Source: DATFXF01 sp035258565 (lineage in GTDB: Bacteria > Acidobacteriota > Terriglobia > Acidiferrales > UBA7541). From it: a DNA stretch of 13,488 nt. A model generated the notes under the pieces. The model was not told the origin of the DNA, did no database searches, and was given only the letters and a program-made list of their open reading frames with translations. The stretch is taken from contig DATFXF010000042.1 of assembly GCA_035258565.1 (NCBI GenBank), positions 1 to 13,488 on the forward strand. The letters run 5' to 3'. Positions 1 through 6,130 of the stretch are shown here, in pieces. Each line of letters starts with the position of its first letter. Within the stretch, counting starts at the first letter, position 1. The translations under genes were made by a program, and so were the position numbers.

Positions 1-157
1 TCGCGGGCGAGCCGAAGATGCACGGACACAGCATGCGGCAGCTACAGCCATCGATAATTGTCGTATTCACCGCCCAGTCGACCGAGGCTTCTTTCGCGAG
101 CGCCTGCGCGAGAACGCTGGCAACGAGTACGGTCGCAACAACTGCATGACCTCTCAT
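1..157 (-). CDS. Exported DUF1326-like Cys-rich protein (partial, 3' end outside window)
   Basis: Reading leftward from an ATG at 157-155, the frame stays open to the window edge (52 codons). It begins with a signal-peptide-like stretch (Arg2, then a hydrophobic run ending near ALAKEA). The mature start contains DGCSCRMLCPCIFGSP, which matches the CxCxxxCPC pattern near the N-terminus of DUF1326 proteins as I know them. The start is well supported: a strong Shine-Dalgarno AAGGAGGA lies 5 bases upstream (163-170, minus strand). DUF1326 proteins have no firmly established function; the paired cysteines suggest metal or redox chemistry outside the cytoplasm (inference). The gene is divergent from an HxlR-type regulator, with an inverted repeat between them, so it is a likely target of that regulator. 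The family call rests on about 50 residues; export is surer than the family. Confidence 0.62.
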   Translation of the reverse strand, partial: MRGHAVVATVLVASVLAQALAKEASVDWAVNTTIIDGCSCRMLCPCIFGSPA

Positions 158-162
158 GGCGA

Positions 163-170
163 TCCTCCTT
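163..170 (-). promoter_or_regulatory. Strong Shine-Dalgarno of the DUF1326-like gene
   Basis: On the minus strand AAGGAGGA stands 5 bases before the ATG at 157. It decides the start of the partial exported protein at the window edge, which has no other in-frame ATG as well placed. Confidence 0.7.
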
Positions 171-239
171 GGGCTAGGGTGCGTGCCTCCAAGAATTGAA
201 GCCTCCTCTCTCGACGGGCACATTGGACCACCGCGGACC

Positions 240-276
240 GCGGCTGTGAAGTCAAAAATCTGGACTTCACAACCGC
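240..276. promoter_or_regulatory. 14-bp inverted repeat, candidate HxlR operator
   Basis: Left arm GCGGCTGTGAAGTC (240-253) and right arm GACTTCACAACCGC (263-276) are reverse complements except at one position, with a 9-base A-rich spacer. The inner 9 bp of each arm (TGTGAAGTC/GACTTCACA) are perfect. The site lies between the divergent DUF1326-like and HxlR-like genes, 6 bases before the more upstream GTG start of the regulator. HxlR-family proteins bind as dimers to such palindromes, so autoregulation plus control of the divergent gene is the natural reading. The binding itself is inferred. Confidence 0.7.
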
Positions 277-282
277 AGGCGG

Positions 283-996
283 GTGCGCAATACTGGTGTC
301 GTGAGGACGTACGGCCAGTACTGCCCCATCGCCCGTGGCGCCGAGATCTTCGCCGAGCGCTGGACACCGCTGATTATCCGCAACCTGCACCTTGGCTGCG
401 GAAGCTTCAGTGAGATCCTGGAGGGCGCGCCCGGACTCTCCCGTACCCTGCTCTCAGAGCGGCTGAAGCAGCTCGAAGGGCTCGGTGTCGTCGAGTCGGC
501 ACCCAAGCCCGGCGGGCGCGGGCACCACTACGAGCTCACGTCCGCGGGCCACGACCTCTTCAAGGTCTGCCAGTCGCTCGGCGAGTGGGGTGCGCGTTGG
601 CTCGAGATCGCCCCGGAGAACCTCGACCCCTTTGTAGCCCTGTGGTCGATGTGCCACGCGCTCCGCCGAGACCAGCTCCCGGATCGACGCGTCGTCATCC
701 GCTTCGACTTCACCGCCCGCCCGCGCCCTGAGCGCTATTGGCTACTCATCGAGCTCGGAGACACTGAGATCTGCAAGACGTACCCCGGCCCCGAGGACCT
801 CTACATCACGGCGGAAGCCGAAGCCTTCGTTAAATGGCACGCCGGCCAGCTCACCTGGACCCAAGCCACCCGCCATGGCCGCATTCAACTCGACGGCCCC
901 TCGTGGCTCGTAAGAGCCTTCCCAACCTGGAACCCCCGCAGCATGTTCGCCCACATCAGGCCGGTCTCCCGCTCCGCCACGAGCCTCGCAGGCTAA
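283..996 (+). CDS. HxlR-family winged-helix regulator with SCP2-like C-terminal domain
   Basis: Residues about 8-105 are a winged helix-turn-helix of the HxlR type: YGQYCPIARGAEIFAERW opens the domain, GLSRTLLSERLKQLEGLGVV is the recognition region, and YELTSAGHDL is the wing. Cys14 in YGQYCP sits where redox-sensing HxlR proteins carry their conserved cysteine. The protein is 237 aa, about twice a minimal HxlR regulator. The extra half (about 110-237, with KWHAGQLTWTQA and a final FPTWNPRSMFAHIRP) resembles the SCP2-like sterol-carrier fold seen in longer family members, so a hydrophobic ligand is possible (inference). Two GTG starts are in frame, 283 and 301; neither has a clear Shine-Dalgarno. 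The 301 start places the conserved YGQYCP near the N-terminus as in many relatives. The gene is divergent from the exported Cys-rich protein. Confidence 0.88.
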   Translation: MRNTGVVRTYGQYCPIARGAEIFAERWTPLIIRNLHLGCGSFSEILEGAPGLSRTLLSERLKQLEGLGVVESAPKPGGRGHHYELTSAGHDLFKVCQSLGEWGARWLEIAPENLDPFVALWSMCHALRRDQLPDRRVVIRFDFTARPRPERYWLLIELGDTEICKTYPGPEDLYITAEAEAFVKWHAGQLTWTQATRHGRIQLDGPSWLVRAFPTWNPRSMFAHIRPVSRSATSLAG

Positions 997-999
997 CAT

Positions 1000-1028
1000 C
1001 CTGGACGCGGCCTCCCACTGCGGCCAGG
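1000..1028 (+). terminator. Hairpin just after the HxlR gene
   Basis: CCTGG-a-CGC pairs with GCG-g-CCAGG around an 11-base loop, beginning 4 bases after the regulator's stop codon. No T tract follows, so it may be a Rho-assisted or weak terminator or only an mRNA 3' end structure. Confidence 0.3.
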
Positions 1029-1066
1029 AGCCTTATGCGGGAGTCCAATCCGGATTACAACGGCGT

Positions 1067-1200
1067 CTGGTTCGGGGAAATCGAAACCTCGAACCGGAAG
1101 TGGCGGCGGTTTCGTGGACCGCAAGGGCCATTTTTCGGCCAAGCCGGATTGATTCTGCGGGACTTAGCCGAAGCACATTCGCGTATGCAATGCGTTTTTT
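1067..1200 (+). ncRNA. Candidate structured RNA: row of hairpins ending in a T6 tract
   Basis: This lies inside a gene-free stretch (997-1718). 1067-1077 pairs with 1087-1097 over 11 bp with a 9-base AT-rich loop. Two of the pairs are G-T in the plus-strand reading and would be A-C mismatches on the other strand, which favours a plus-strand RNA. 1106-1110 pairs with 1118-1122 (GCGGT/ACCGC). 1126-1129 can pair with 1137-1140. 1171-1179 pairs with 1189-1197 with one mismatch and wobble, followed by T1195-T1200, like an intrinsic terminator. I found no convincing promoter and no known RNA family match by eye. It could equally be an elaborate terminator region for the HxlR gene. Confidence 0.28.
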
Positions 1201-1269
1201 CGACTAAAGTCCAGCAACAGGCCAACAGCACGAGATCAGCAATCATGCTAAGCTATTGAAGCCAAATGC

Positions 1270-1358
1270 GGAGAGGTGGCCGAGTGGCTGAAGGCGGCGG
1301 TTTGCTAAACCCTTTTGCGGAAAACCTCCGACGAGGGTTCGAATGCGACCCTCCGCCA
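1270..1358 (+). tRNA. tRNA-Ser(GCU)-like sequence with a degenerate 3' half
   Basis: The 5' half is an excellent tRNA-Ser(GCU): acceptor strand GGAGAGG, T8, a serine-type D arm GCCGAGTGGCTGAAGGC, and anticodon loop TTGCTAA with GCT at 1304-1306. A long variable arm follows (CGGA pairs with TCCG), then a TTCGAAT T-loop and a genomic CCA (1356-1358). The 3' half does not fold properly: T-stem GAGGG faces GCGAC, the 3' side is about 2 bases short, two of seven acceptor pairs fail, and the anticodon stem has one C-C mismatch. An alternative pairing GAGGGT/ACCCTC gives a 9-base loop, which is not canonical. It is probably a decayed tRNA gene or an integration scar rather than a working tRNA. Confidence 0.55.
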
Positions 1359-1440
1359 GAACCTCCTCGCAGGCAAACGAGTGCGCTGCCAAGCGAAAGT
1401 CCGAATTTGACTCCACTTGGCTCCATTTGAAACTGGAGGG

Positions 1441-1455
1441 GGCGGCAACGCCGCC
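1441..1455. repeat. Perfect GGCGGC/GCCGCC hairpin
   Basis: Six perfectly paired G/C bases on each side of an AAC loop, between the tRNA-Ser-like sequence and the tRNA-Gly-like 3' end. It has no adjacent T run in either direction, so it is not a standard terminator. Confidence 0.45.
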
Positions 1456-1486
1456 AAAACACAAGACTTGTGGATTAGGGATACAA

Positions 1487-1509
1487 TTCGATTCCCATCG
1501 CCCGCTCCA
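1487..1509 (+). other. tRNA-Gly-like 3' end fragment, possible att scar
   Basis: The sequence runs from a T-loop (TTCGATT, 1487-1493) through a T-stem 3' strand (CCCAT), an acceptor 3' strand (CGCCCGC), discriminator T and CCA. This matches the last 23 bases of common bacterial tRNA-Gly genes. Nothing upstream supplies a proper D arm, anticodon arm or T-stem 5' strand, so it is only the 3' end. T-loop-to-CCA fragments are the usual crossover piece left by tRNA-targeting integrases, but no integrase is in the window. GGAGGGGGCG at 1435-1444 could pair with 1499-1508 with one mismatch, so an unusual tRNA-like fold is not excluded. From 1510 to 1718 I see no further feature. Confidence 0.45.
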
Positions 1510-1718
1510 GCTAACTTATTGAATCAATTGGTTCGGCGGTTCCGTTTGTAGTCCAGAATGGTCCAAAATCCTGCTTTCGATCTTAGCGGAGGACACCGGG
1601 TGGTTGTGGCGCGCTTGGTCCTCAAGCGCATCGTTTTGCCCAGATGCCAACGACCCCGCGCCGAAAAAGCTGGGTACGCTCCACGAGAGGGGCCAAGGAT
1701 GTGGTTCTGATATGGTTC

Positions 1719-2849
1719 TTAGGACCGCAGGACAACGAAATCTGAGGGTGGGTGAGTTCGCGGAACAAACGGATGAGCGGTAATCTGCCGTCGAAACGCG
1801 GGATCCCACCGCCCGGGAATCCTGGCGCCGCAAGAGGGGCAGCAGCCCTGAGGTGTGAGGTGGTAGCCAGTAATCAGATAACCGTAGCGTTCGATGAGAA
1901 GCTTCTGGCAGTTCGGGCAACGCGTGTTCTCCAAGTCACCGACCTTCCCAGGCAGATTACCGGCATAGATGAAACGCAAACCGGCCTTCTTGCCAATCTC
2001 TGCTGCTCGCATCAGAGTCTCTGAACTCGTATTCTCTGGGTCCGTCATTTTGTAGTCTTTGTGAAAGGCAGTCACATGCCAAGGGATGTCCGGCGAGACG
2101 CTCACCAGAAACTCGGCGAGCCGACTCAGCTCGTCATTGGAGTCATTGAACCCGGGAATCACCAGCGTGACGATCTCTAACCAGAATCCCATCTCATGCA
2201 GGCGGCGAATGGTTTCCAAGATAGGCTGTAACCGCCCACCGAGCTGACGATAGTGGCGGTCATCAAAACTCTTCAGGTCCACCTTGTAGAGATCCACCCA
2301 CGGTTGCAGATACTCGAGGACCTGCGGGGTCCCGTTTCCGTTGGAAACAAAGCCGGCCATCAATCCAACCGCACGCGCTTCTTTAAAGACGGCCACGGCC
2401 CATTCGCTTGTGATGAGCGGCTCGTTGTATGTGCTGACGATGACCCTGCCTCCCTGCCGGATGGCATCAAGAACAAGTTCGGCGGGCGTGACGCGCATTG
2501 GGCTCGAAACGGCAGCGGGGTCGCGCAGAGCTTGCGAGGTCACCCAGTTCTGGCAGTAGGCGCAGTGCAGATCACATCCGAGCATCCCGAAGCTGTAAGC
2601 AAGTGCCCCGGGATGCGCATGGAAAAAGGGCTTTTTCTCGATCGGATCGCATTGGACGCCGCCAACGTAGCCCCAGGGCACATAGAGAGTCCCACCTTGG
2701 TTGTAGCGAACCTTGCAAACCCCGAGTTGCCCATCCGGGATCTTGCAACAGTGTCCACAGGCAAAGCACCGCACCCAGTTGCGGTCGAGCTTCTCGTACA
2801 ATTCGCCCTCATGAGTGTTCTCATGAACGATGTCGCGCAGGGTAGCCAT
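1719..2849 (-). CDS. amrS: AmmeMemoRadiSam system radical SAM enzyme AmrS
   Basis: This 376-aa protein has the full AmrS layout. An N-terminal Cys-rich segment (Cys28, 31, 34, 35, 45) is followed by the radical-SAM cluster motif GMLGCDLHCAYCQNW with Cys92, Cys96 and Cys99. The TIM-barrel motifs STYNEPLI, GFVSNGN and YKVDLKSF come next, and the C-terminus has two Cys pairs (RCPNC and CCPSC) like a zinc ribbon. AmrS is named for its genomic association with AMMECR1- and MEMO1-like proteins; its reaction is not settled and is likely a radical modification in the cytoplasm. Neither partner is in this window. I chose ATG 2849, which has GGAG 9 bases upstream; an in-frame GTG at 2864 would add five residues. 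An FmdB-like zinc ribbon gene lies 194 bases upstream on the same strand. Confidence 0.92.
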   Translation of the reverse strand: MATLRDIVHENTHEGELYEKLDRNWVRCFACGHCCKIPDGQLGVCKVRYNQGGTLYVPWGYVGGVQCDPIEKKPFFHAHPGALAYSFGMLGCDLHCAYCQNWVTSQALRDPAAVSSPMRVTPAELVLDAIRQGGRVIVSTYNEPLITSEWAVAVFKEARAVGLMAGFVSNGNGTPQVLEYLQPWVDLYKVDLKSFDDRHYRQLGGRLQPILETIRRLHEMGFWLEIVTLVIPGFNDSNDELSRLAEFLVSVSPDIPWHVTAFHKDYKMTDPENTSSETLMRAAEIGKKAGLRFIYAGNLPGKVGDLENTRCPNCQKLLIERYGYLITGYHLTPQGCCPSCGARIPGRWDPAFRRQITAHPFVPRTHPPSDFVVLRS

Positions 2850-2896
2850 GCCTTGCAACTCCACGGCCGGCAGGCAGCGGGTCTTTGGCTACTCTC

Positions 2897-2902
2897 ATTA
2901 TA
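2897..2902 (-). promoter_or_regulatory. Consensus -10 box upstream of amrS
   Basis: The minus strand reads TATAAT at 2902-2897, placing a start of transcription near 2890 and a leader of about 40 bases before the amrS ATG. No good -35 box lies at the right distance, so the promoter would be weak or activator-dependent. It suggests amrS can be transcribed separately from the upstream fmdB-like gene. Confidence 0.33.
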
Positions 2903-3043
2903 CTCCTGTGCTCAACCTCGGGCAGAAACTGGAGTCACCTTCCCGACCTTCGGATCTCAGACGACCATAGACCCGAGGTCGGCTTCTCCAGAAGGACACC
3001 GCACGGGGCCACTCAAGCGGATCAAACTGCCAGCGCCACAGAG

Positions 3044-3208
3044 TTAGCTTTTCTTGGAAGTGATCGCATAAAAGGCCGCCAAGCGTTGTTCTACCTTTTT
3101 GCTGCCGCATTTCGGGCACTTGACGTTGCCCTTCTCGAATTCAGACACCGTCAGAAGCACGGAGAATTCCTTCTTGCAGGCTGAACAAAGAAACTCGTAT
3201 TGGGGCAT
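3044..3208 (-). CDS. FmdB-family small zinc ribbon protein
   Basis: A 54-aa protein beginning MPQYEFLCSACKKEFSVLL with a second pair KCPKCGSKK. Cys8/Cys11 and Cys31/Cys34 form a single zinc ribbon, the hallmark of the FmdB/CxxC putative regulatory family. Members are small and of uncertain role, annotated as regulators after the fmd operon of methylotrophs. The start is decided by AAGGAGG 5 bases upstream of ATG 3208; the open frame extends further upstream but without a ribosome site. The C-terminus is short and Ser/Lys-rich (AITSKKS). It precedes amrS on the same strand, with a 194-base gap that carries its own -10 box. Confidence 0.88.
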   Translation of the reverse strand: MPQYEFLCSACKKEFSVLLTVSEFEKGNVKCPKCGSKKVEQRLAAFYAITSKKS

Positions 3209-3243
3209 GTTTGCCTCCTTCACAAACAACGCTGTGGCTCAGA

Positions 3244-3272
3244 ATACTAGTCGCTGGCCTAGTGCACGTCAA
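3244..3272 (-). promoter_or_regulatory. Sigma-70-type promoter of the fmdB-like gene
   Basis: On the minus strand TTGACG (3272-3267) and TAGTAT (3249-3244) are separated by exactly 17 bases. Transcription would start near 3237, giving a leader of about 30 bases to ATG 3208. The -35 box matches the consensus at five of six positions and the -10 box at four of six. Between 3273 and 3451 I see nothing else. Confidence 0.5.
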
Positions 3273-3451
3273 TCAGCCAGTGGGAGGGAGGCTTGACGGC
3301 GCCTGTTCGGTAATTGCCCCTCGAACGCTGGAACTGAGTTTCTTGCAGGCTACGCGGATTTGTGCCAGGGAAGTTTTCGTACTCGCAGCTTGGGGTTGGG
3401 CTCAGCGCACAGCGGCAGCTTCGAGTCGACTGTGGGCACGGAGCTAACGCA

Positions 3452-3475
3452 CCAACTGCTGGTCAGGGCAGTGGG
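3452..3475 (-). terminator. Hairpin downstream of the pilus operon remnant
   Basis: CCAACTGC and GCAGTGGG pair with one mismatch around an 8-base loop, about 35 bases beyond the last stop of the decayed PilX-like gene. There is no T tract on the minus strand, so terminator function is uncertain. Confidence 0.28.
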
Positions 3476-3508
3476 CCGCCCGAGCAGCTCACATCCTAGC
3501 AGATTTCG

Positions 3509-4037
3509 TCAGTACATCAAGTCGCGAGAAGCTAGCACGCGATAATTGGCAAGACTTTCGGCGCTGCCTACACACCCGCTGCTATCGTACACGCCGTTGC
3601 CTCACCCCACCATTCCAGGCGAGAGTAGTGCCCCCGAGTGAGGAGAATAGATTGCCCTGCGAGTCTCCCGTGATGGCCAGCAAAACAGCCCTGTCGTACC
3701 CGTTATTGCCGCCGCCATTCACTTGCATATTGCCCTGCCCCCACCACCAGAACGATGCCCCGCCAACCAATGCTTCCACTCACCGTATAGGTACCGGGCG
3801 TTGCTTTGCCGCGCCGCGGCAACCCGGATGGTCGCTGCCGTCGACACGATAGGGGTTTGAATGGGGGCCGGAAAAGGGATCGCCCTGGCCATCGAAGGTC
3901 AAGGCGGCGAGAAATGACAGGTTCAGGCTATCCTGCGTCGCCTCATACTGGACCATCCGCCACGAGTCGCTCGAGGACAAAGAGAGGACATAGCGATTCT
4001 CCGCATCCTCCTCAAGAAGTTCGCGTCGGCTGCGCCA
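3509..4037 (-). pseudogene. PilX-like pilus assembly gene remnant (multiple frameshifts, deletions)
   Basis: Three minus-strand frames encode consecutive pieces of what I recall as the C-terminal part of a large acidobacterial PilX-type pilus protein. Piece A (4037-3780) reads SWRMVQYEATQDSLNLSF, then GPHSNPYRVDGSDHPGC, and ends at a TGA. Piece B (about 3800-3735) reads SGSIGWRGIVLVVGAG. Piece C (about 3742-3590) reads QGNMQVNGGGNNGYD, then GDSQGNLFSSLGGTTLAWNGG. Piece D (about 3600-3509) reads GNGVYDSSGCVGSAESLANY and ends LASRDLMY-stop. The B to C shift falls in a G homopolymer. The N-terminal pilin signal and a central block of such proteins are missing, so deletions are likely as well. 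The gene follows the PilW-like gene directly and would be the last of the operon. Family assignment is from memory of homologues; the frame-hopping is seen directly. Confidence 0.75.
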
Positions 4038-4778
4038 CTATCGGCAGCTCATGTACTGCCCATTGGCTACCAGGGAACAGTTCCCCAGGGTGACCACGGC
4101 ATTCAGACTCGCCTCCGGCGCTTGGGCGGTCTGTAGATCCAAGGTGTTGGCCCTCACGCGGAGGATGATCTTAATAGTTTTTATGCTGGCCAGATTGACC
4201 TGACCGCCGGCCGTTGTGGTATCCGCGGAGCTGACGACCGTGCCATCCGACAAGTAGGCCACGAAAATGGGGTCCGCGACGGTTCCGGCACTCTGAATGT
4301 TCTGCACTTCGGTAGAGAAGTTGGTGCCGCCGACAGACTTGAGCACCTGGCTGCGCTGCAAGCAGGGACAGTTATTCCCTGCGGCCTGGAGTTTATAATC
4401 CAGCACACTGACCAATCCACTCCCGTTCACGTCTCCCTCAAAGATAATCTCGTCCGGTGCAACTTTTGTCAGGCCAGCGGCCAAGCGAGTATCGTTCATC
4501 GGAACCGCGTTCAGCGCGGGAGCCCATCCTGAGGTGTCGAACATGCGGATGTTGGGGTAACCGGTCAGATGAAGGTCACGGACGAGCTGATCCATGAACT
4601 CTCGCGACTGCTGGAAGATGTCCAGCTTGGCCTGCTCGGTTCGTGCCCGCTGCTGTACCAGAGTGATTTGGCTGAAGATAGCGGCCGTCATAATGGACAT
4701 GACCAGCACGACAACCATGAGCTCCAAGAATGAGAAGCCCTTCGCGGTTCGGTCTGCTCGGTTAATTCGTTGCTTCAC
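4038..4778 (-). CDS. PilW-like type IV pseudopilin
   Basis: A 246-aa protein with a class III (prepilin) signal: KG-FSFLELMVVVLVMSIM, cleavage expected after Gly14, and Glu at mature position 5. A single hydrophobic helix follows, then a Gln-rich amphipathic stretch (QQSREFMDQLVRDLHLTGYP) typical of PilW/GspJ-like minor pilins. The globular part ends with Cys pairs (CPC at about residues 137-139, and two Cys near the C-terminus) that could form disulfides. Minor pseudopilins are processed by prepilin peptidase and prime pilus or secretion pseudopilus assembly in the inner membrane. The start is GTG 4778 with AGGAAAG upstream. The gene follows the PilV-like gene after 10 bases, and a decayed PilX-like gene follows it immediately. 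I recognise the class but not the exact orthologue. Confidence 0.85.
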   Translation of the reverse strand: MKQRINRADRTAKGFSFLELMVVVLVMSIMTAAIFSQITLVQQRARTEQAKLDIFQQSREFMDQLVRDLHLTGYPNIRMFDTSGWAPALNAVPMNDTRLAAGLTKVAPDEIIFEGDVNGSGLVSVLDYKLQAAGNNCPCLQRSQVLKSVGGTNFSTEVQNIQSAGTVADPIFVAYLSDGTVVSSADTTTAGGQVNLASIKTIKIILRVRANTLDLQTAQAPEASLNAVVTLGNCSLVANGQYMSCR

Positions 4779-4788
4779 GGTTTCTTTC

Positions 4789-5403
4789 CTATAGTCCGAC
4801 GATCATCTTCAGCGAGACCGGGGGGGCGAACCGGTTCGGGTCGTTGACGCCGGAGGCGCCCGAAAGTTGCGCGGAGACGGTTACTAGCTTAGCGTTGGCG
4901 CTGATGGTCTTGACGTTCCAGCGCACGTCGTAGATCGCCTGCCGGTCACCGGTGGAAGCCTGGCAGTTGTAATACATCATCGAGTAGCCTGTCACCTGAG
5001 TTGCCGTGAAGTCGATGTTCCCAGCGGCCGTCAGCGGCGCTCCAGCGCCGGTGCCATCCGCTCCTCGGGTATTCACCGTGTGGCTTGCCGAGGCCACGGT
5101 AGGGTTGCAGTCGATAATGGTCACATTCGAGCTGGGTGTGGAGGTAGCCGTGGCATTGGCCGGGACGGAAGCGATCCTTTCCAGGGTCATCTGAGACAGC
5201 AGCGTGGCTGTGCTATCCGTCTTGCTCCGGCCGTTGTTGGCAATTGCGGTGGTGATCAGGACCATCCCACCGAGCATTCCAATCGTGAGCACAAATCCCG
5301 CAATCGCTAACTCCACGAGGGAACTTCCAGCTTCGCAGCTGCGACGCTCGGTCTTCGTACGGCAGAGTGAAAGCTTGACGCGCGTGATCTTTCCGATCCG
5401 CAT
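4789..5403 (-). CDS. PilV-like type IV pseudopilin
   Basis: A 204-aa protein with a basic leader and class III signal: CEAG-SSLVELAIAGFVLTIGM, cleavage expected after Gly26, and Glu at mature position 5. One hydrophobic helix follows, then a Ser/Thr-rich globular domain. This is the layout of PilV/GspI-type minor pilins. I chose ATG 5403 because GGAG lies 8 bases upstream and its A overlaps the stop of the preceding pseudopilin (TAATG), indicating translational coupling. The open frame runs 25 codons further upstream, inside the neighbour. Its place between GspH/FimT-like and PilW-like genes matches the usual minor-pilin operon order. Confidence 0.85.
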   Translation of the reverse strand: MRIGKITRVKLSLCRTKTERRSCEAGSSLVELAIAGFVLTIGMLGGMVLITTAIANNGRSKTDSTATLLSQMTLERIASVPANATATSTPSSNVTIIDCNPTVASASHTVNTRGADGTGAGAPLTAAGNIDFTATQVTGYSMMYYNCQASTGDRQAIYDVRWNVKTISANAKLVTVSAQLSGASGVNDPNRFAPPVSLKMIVGL

Positions 5404-5981
5404 TAATTTCTCCAGGTCGTCCCGTCCCACATCCAAACCTGGCATCTTCCCGCGGCTGTGATCGAAACAGCGGCCCAACCATTCGTGTTGAAGGCACGTG
5501 TGTCCCGCAGGTAGAAGATGTAGCCCACGTTCGTTCCGCAGGGATTCTGGGTCGAATCACAGGGTAGACCACGCGGATTGAAGGACACGTTGCCGTGGGT
5601 CGCCGTCCAGTTGAGTGAACCACCGGCGGCATCGAGCGGTTTAGGAGCGCCACCGGCCCCGCTGGGCGCCGCCACTTGATTGGCAGTGCCGCCGAACTGG
5701 ATCATCGGTTCGCCGGTGTCGAAGGCACCGTTGTTGTTCAAGTCCACGTAGGCCCCTGATCCGCTGGGCAAGCCAAAACGCACAGTGTAGGTTGCGTTGG
5801 TGCGAACTGCAGCCAGACGCGCATTCTGCAGGAGCCCCGAGAGGTCGGAGGCGGAGCCGCGCAGCCGTACGTCGGCGACCGCTGTGGCGATGGAGGGGAT
5901 AGCGAAGGCCACCAGGATGAGCAAGACCGTCGAAACCATCATCAGCTCGACCGCCGAGAAGCCGCTTTGCCGTGTTCTCAT
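5403..5981 (-). CDS. GspH/FimT-family type IV pseudopilin
   Basis: A 192-aa protein whose N-terminus RQSG-FSAVELMMVSTVLLI is a class III signal (cleavage after Gly7, Glu at mature position 5), followed by a transmembrane helix. The middle has the GspH/FimT pattern: LSGLLQNARLAAVRTN in the helix, TYTVRF, then VSFNPRGLPC near the C-terminal strands, and a terminal CQVWMWDGTTW. It is the first gene of the minor-pilin operon and its product probably primes pilus assembly at the inner membrane. ATG 5981 is preferred; a TTG at 5987 is in frame, and neither has a strong Shine-Dalgarno. Its stop codon overlaps the start of the PilV-like gene. Confidence 0.88.
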   Translation of the reverse strand: MRTRQSGFSAVELMMVSTVLLILVAFAIPSIATAVADVRLRGSASDLSGLLQNARLAAVRTNATYTVRFGLPSGSGAYVDLNNNGAFDTGEPMIQFGGTANQVAAPSGAGGAPKPLDAAGGSLNWTATHGNVSFNPRGLPCDSTQNPCGTNVGYIFYLRDTRAFNTNGWAAVSITAAGRCQVWMWDGTTWRN

Positions 5982-6048
5982 CTTCAATCGCAGTCCGCGC
6001 TCTTACTAGTTCGGGCGGCGAGGGAGACGCCGCACAAATTTCTGTTCA

Positions 6049-6065
6049 AAGCAATTAGGTGGCCT
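6049..6065 (-). promoter_or_regulatory. Sigma-54-like site upstream of the pseudopilin operon
   Basis: The minus strand reads AGGCCACCTAATTGCTT. The invariant GG (-24) and GC (-12) are separated by exactly 10 bases, and the -12 element is TTGCT. The -24 element departs from TGGCAC at three places. Transcription would begin near 6039, about 58 bases before ATG 5981. Pilin operons are often sigma-54 dependent, which makes the site plausible but not proven. Confidence 0.33.
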
Positions 6066-6130
6066 ACCCGAAAAAAGGGCTATCCTTAATAATTTGCGAG
6101 ACTTAGTTGTCCAGATGGGAATAGCGAGGC

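Noticed and set aside
1055..1246. Minus-strand 63-codon frame with several Cys in the gene-free region
   Set aside because: No ribosome site or family match, and it overlaps the hairpin row, which explains the base pattern better.
2253..3047. Plus-strand open frame of 264 codons opposite amrS
   Set aside because: It lies antisense to the clear radical-SAM gene and shows no recognisable motif.
3211..3447. Small plus-strand frames between the fmdB-like gene and the pilus remnant
   Set aside because: No start signals and no recognisable protein; the stretch holds only the fmdB-like promoter and a hairpin.
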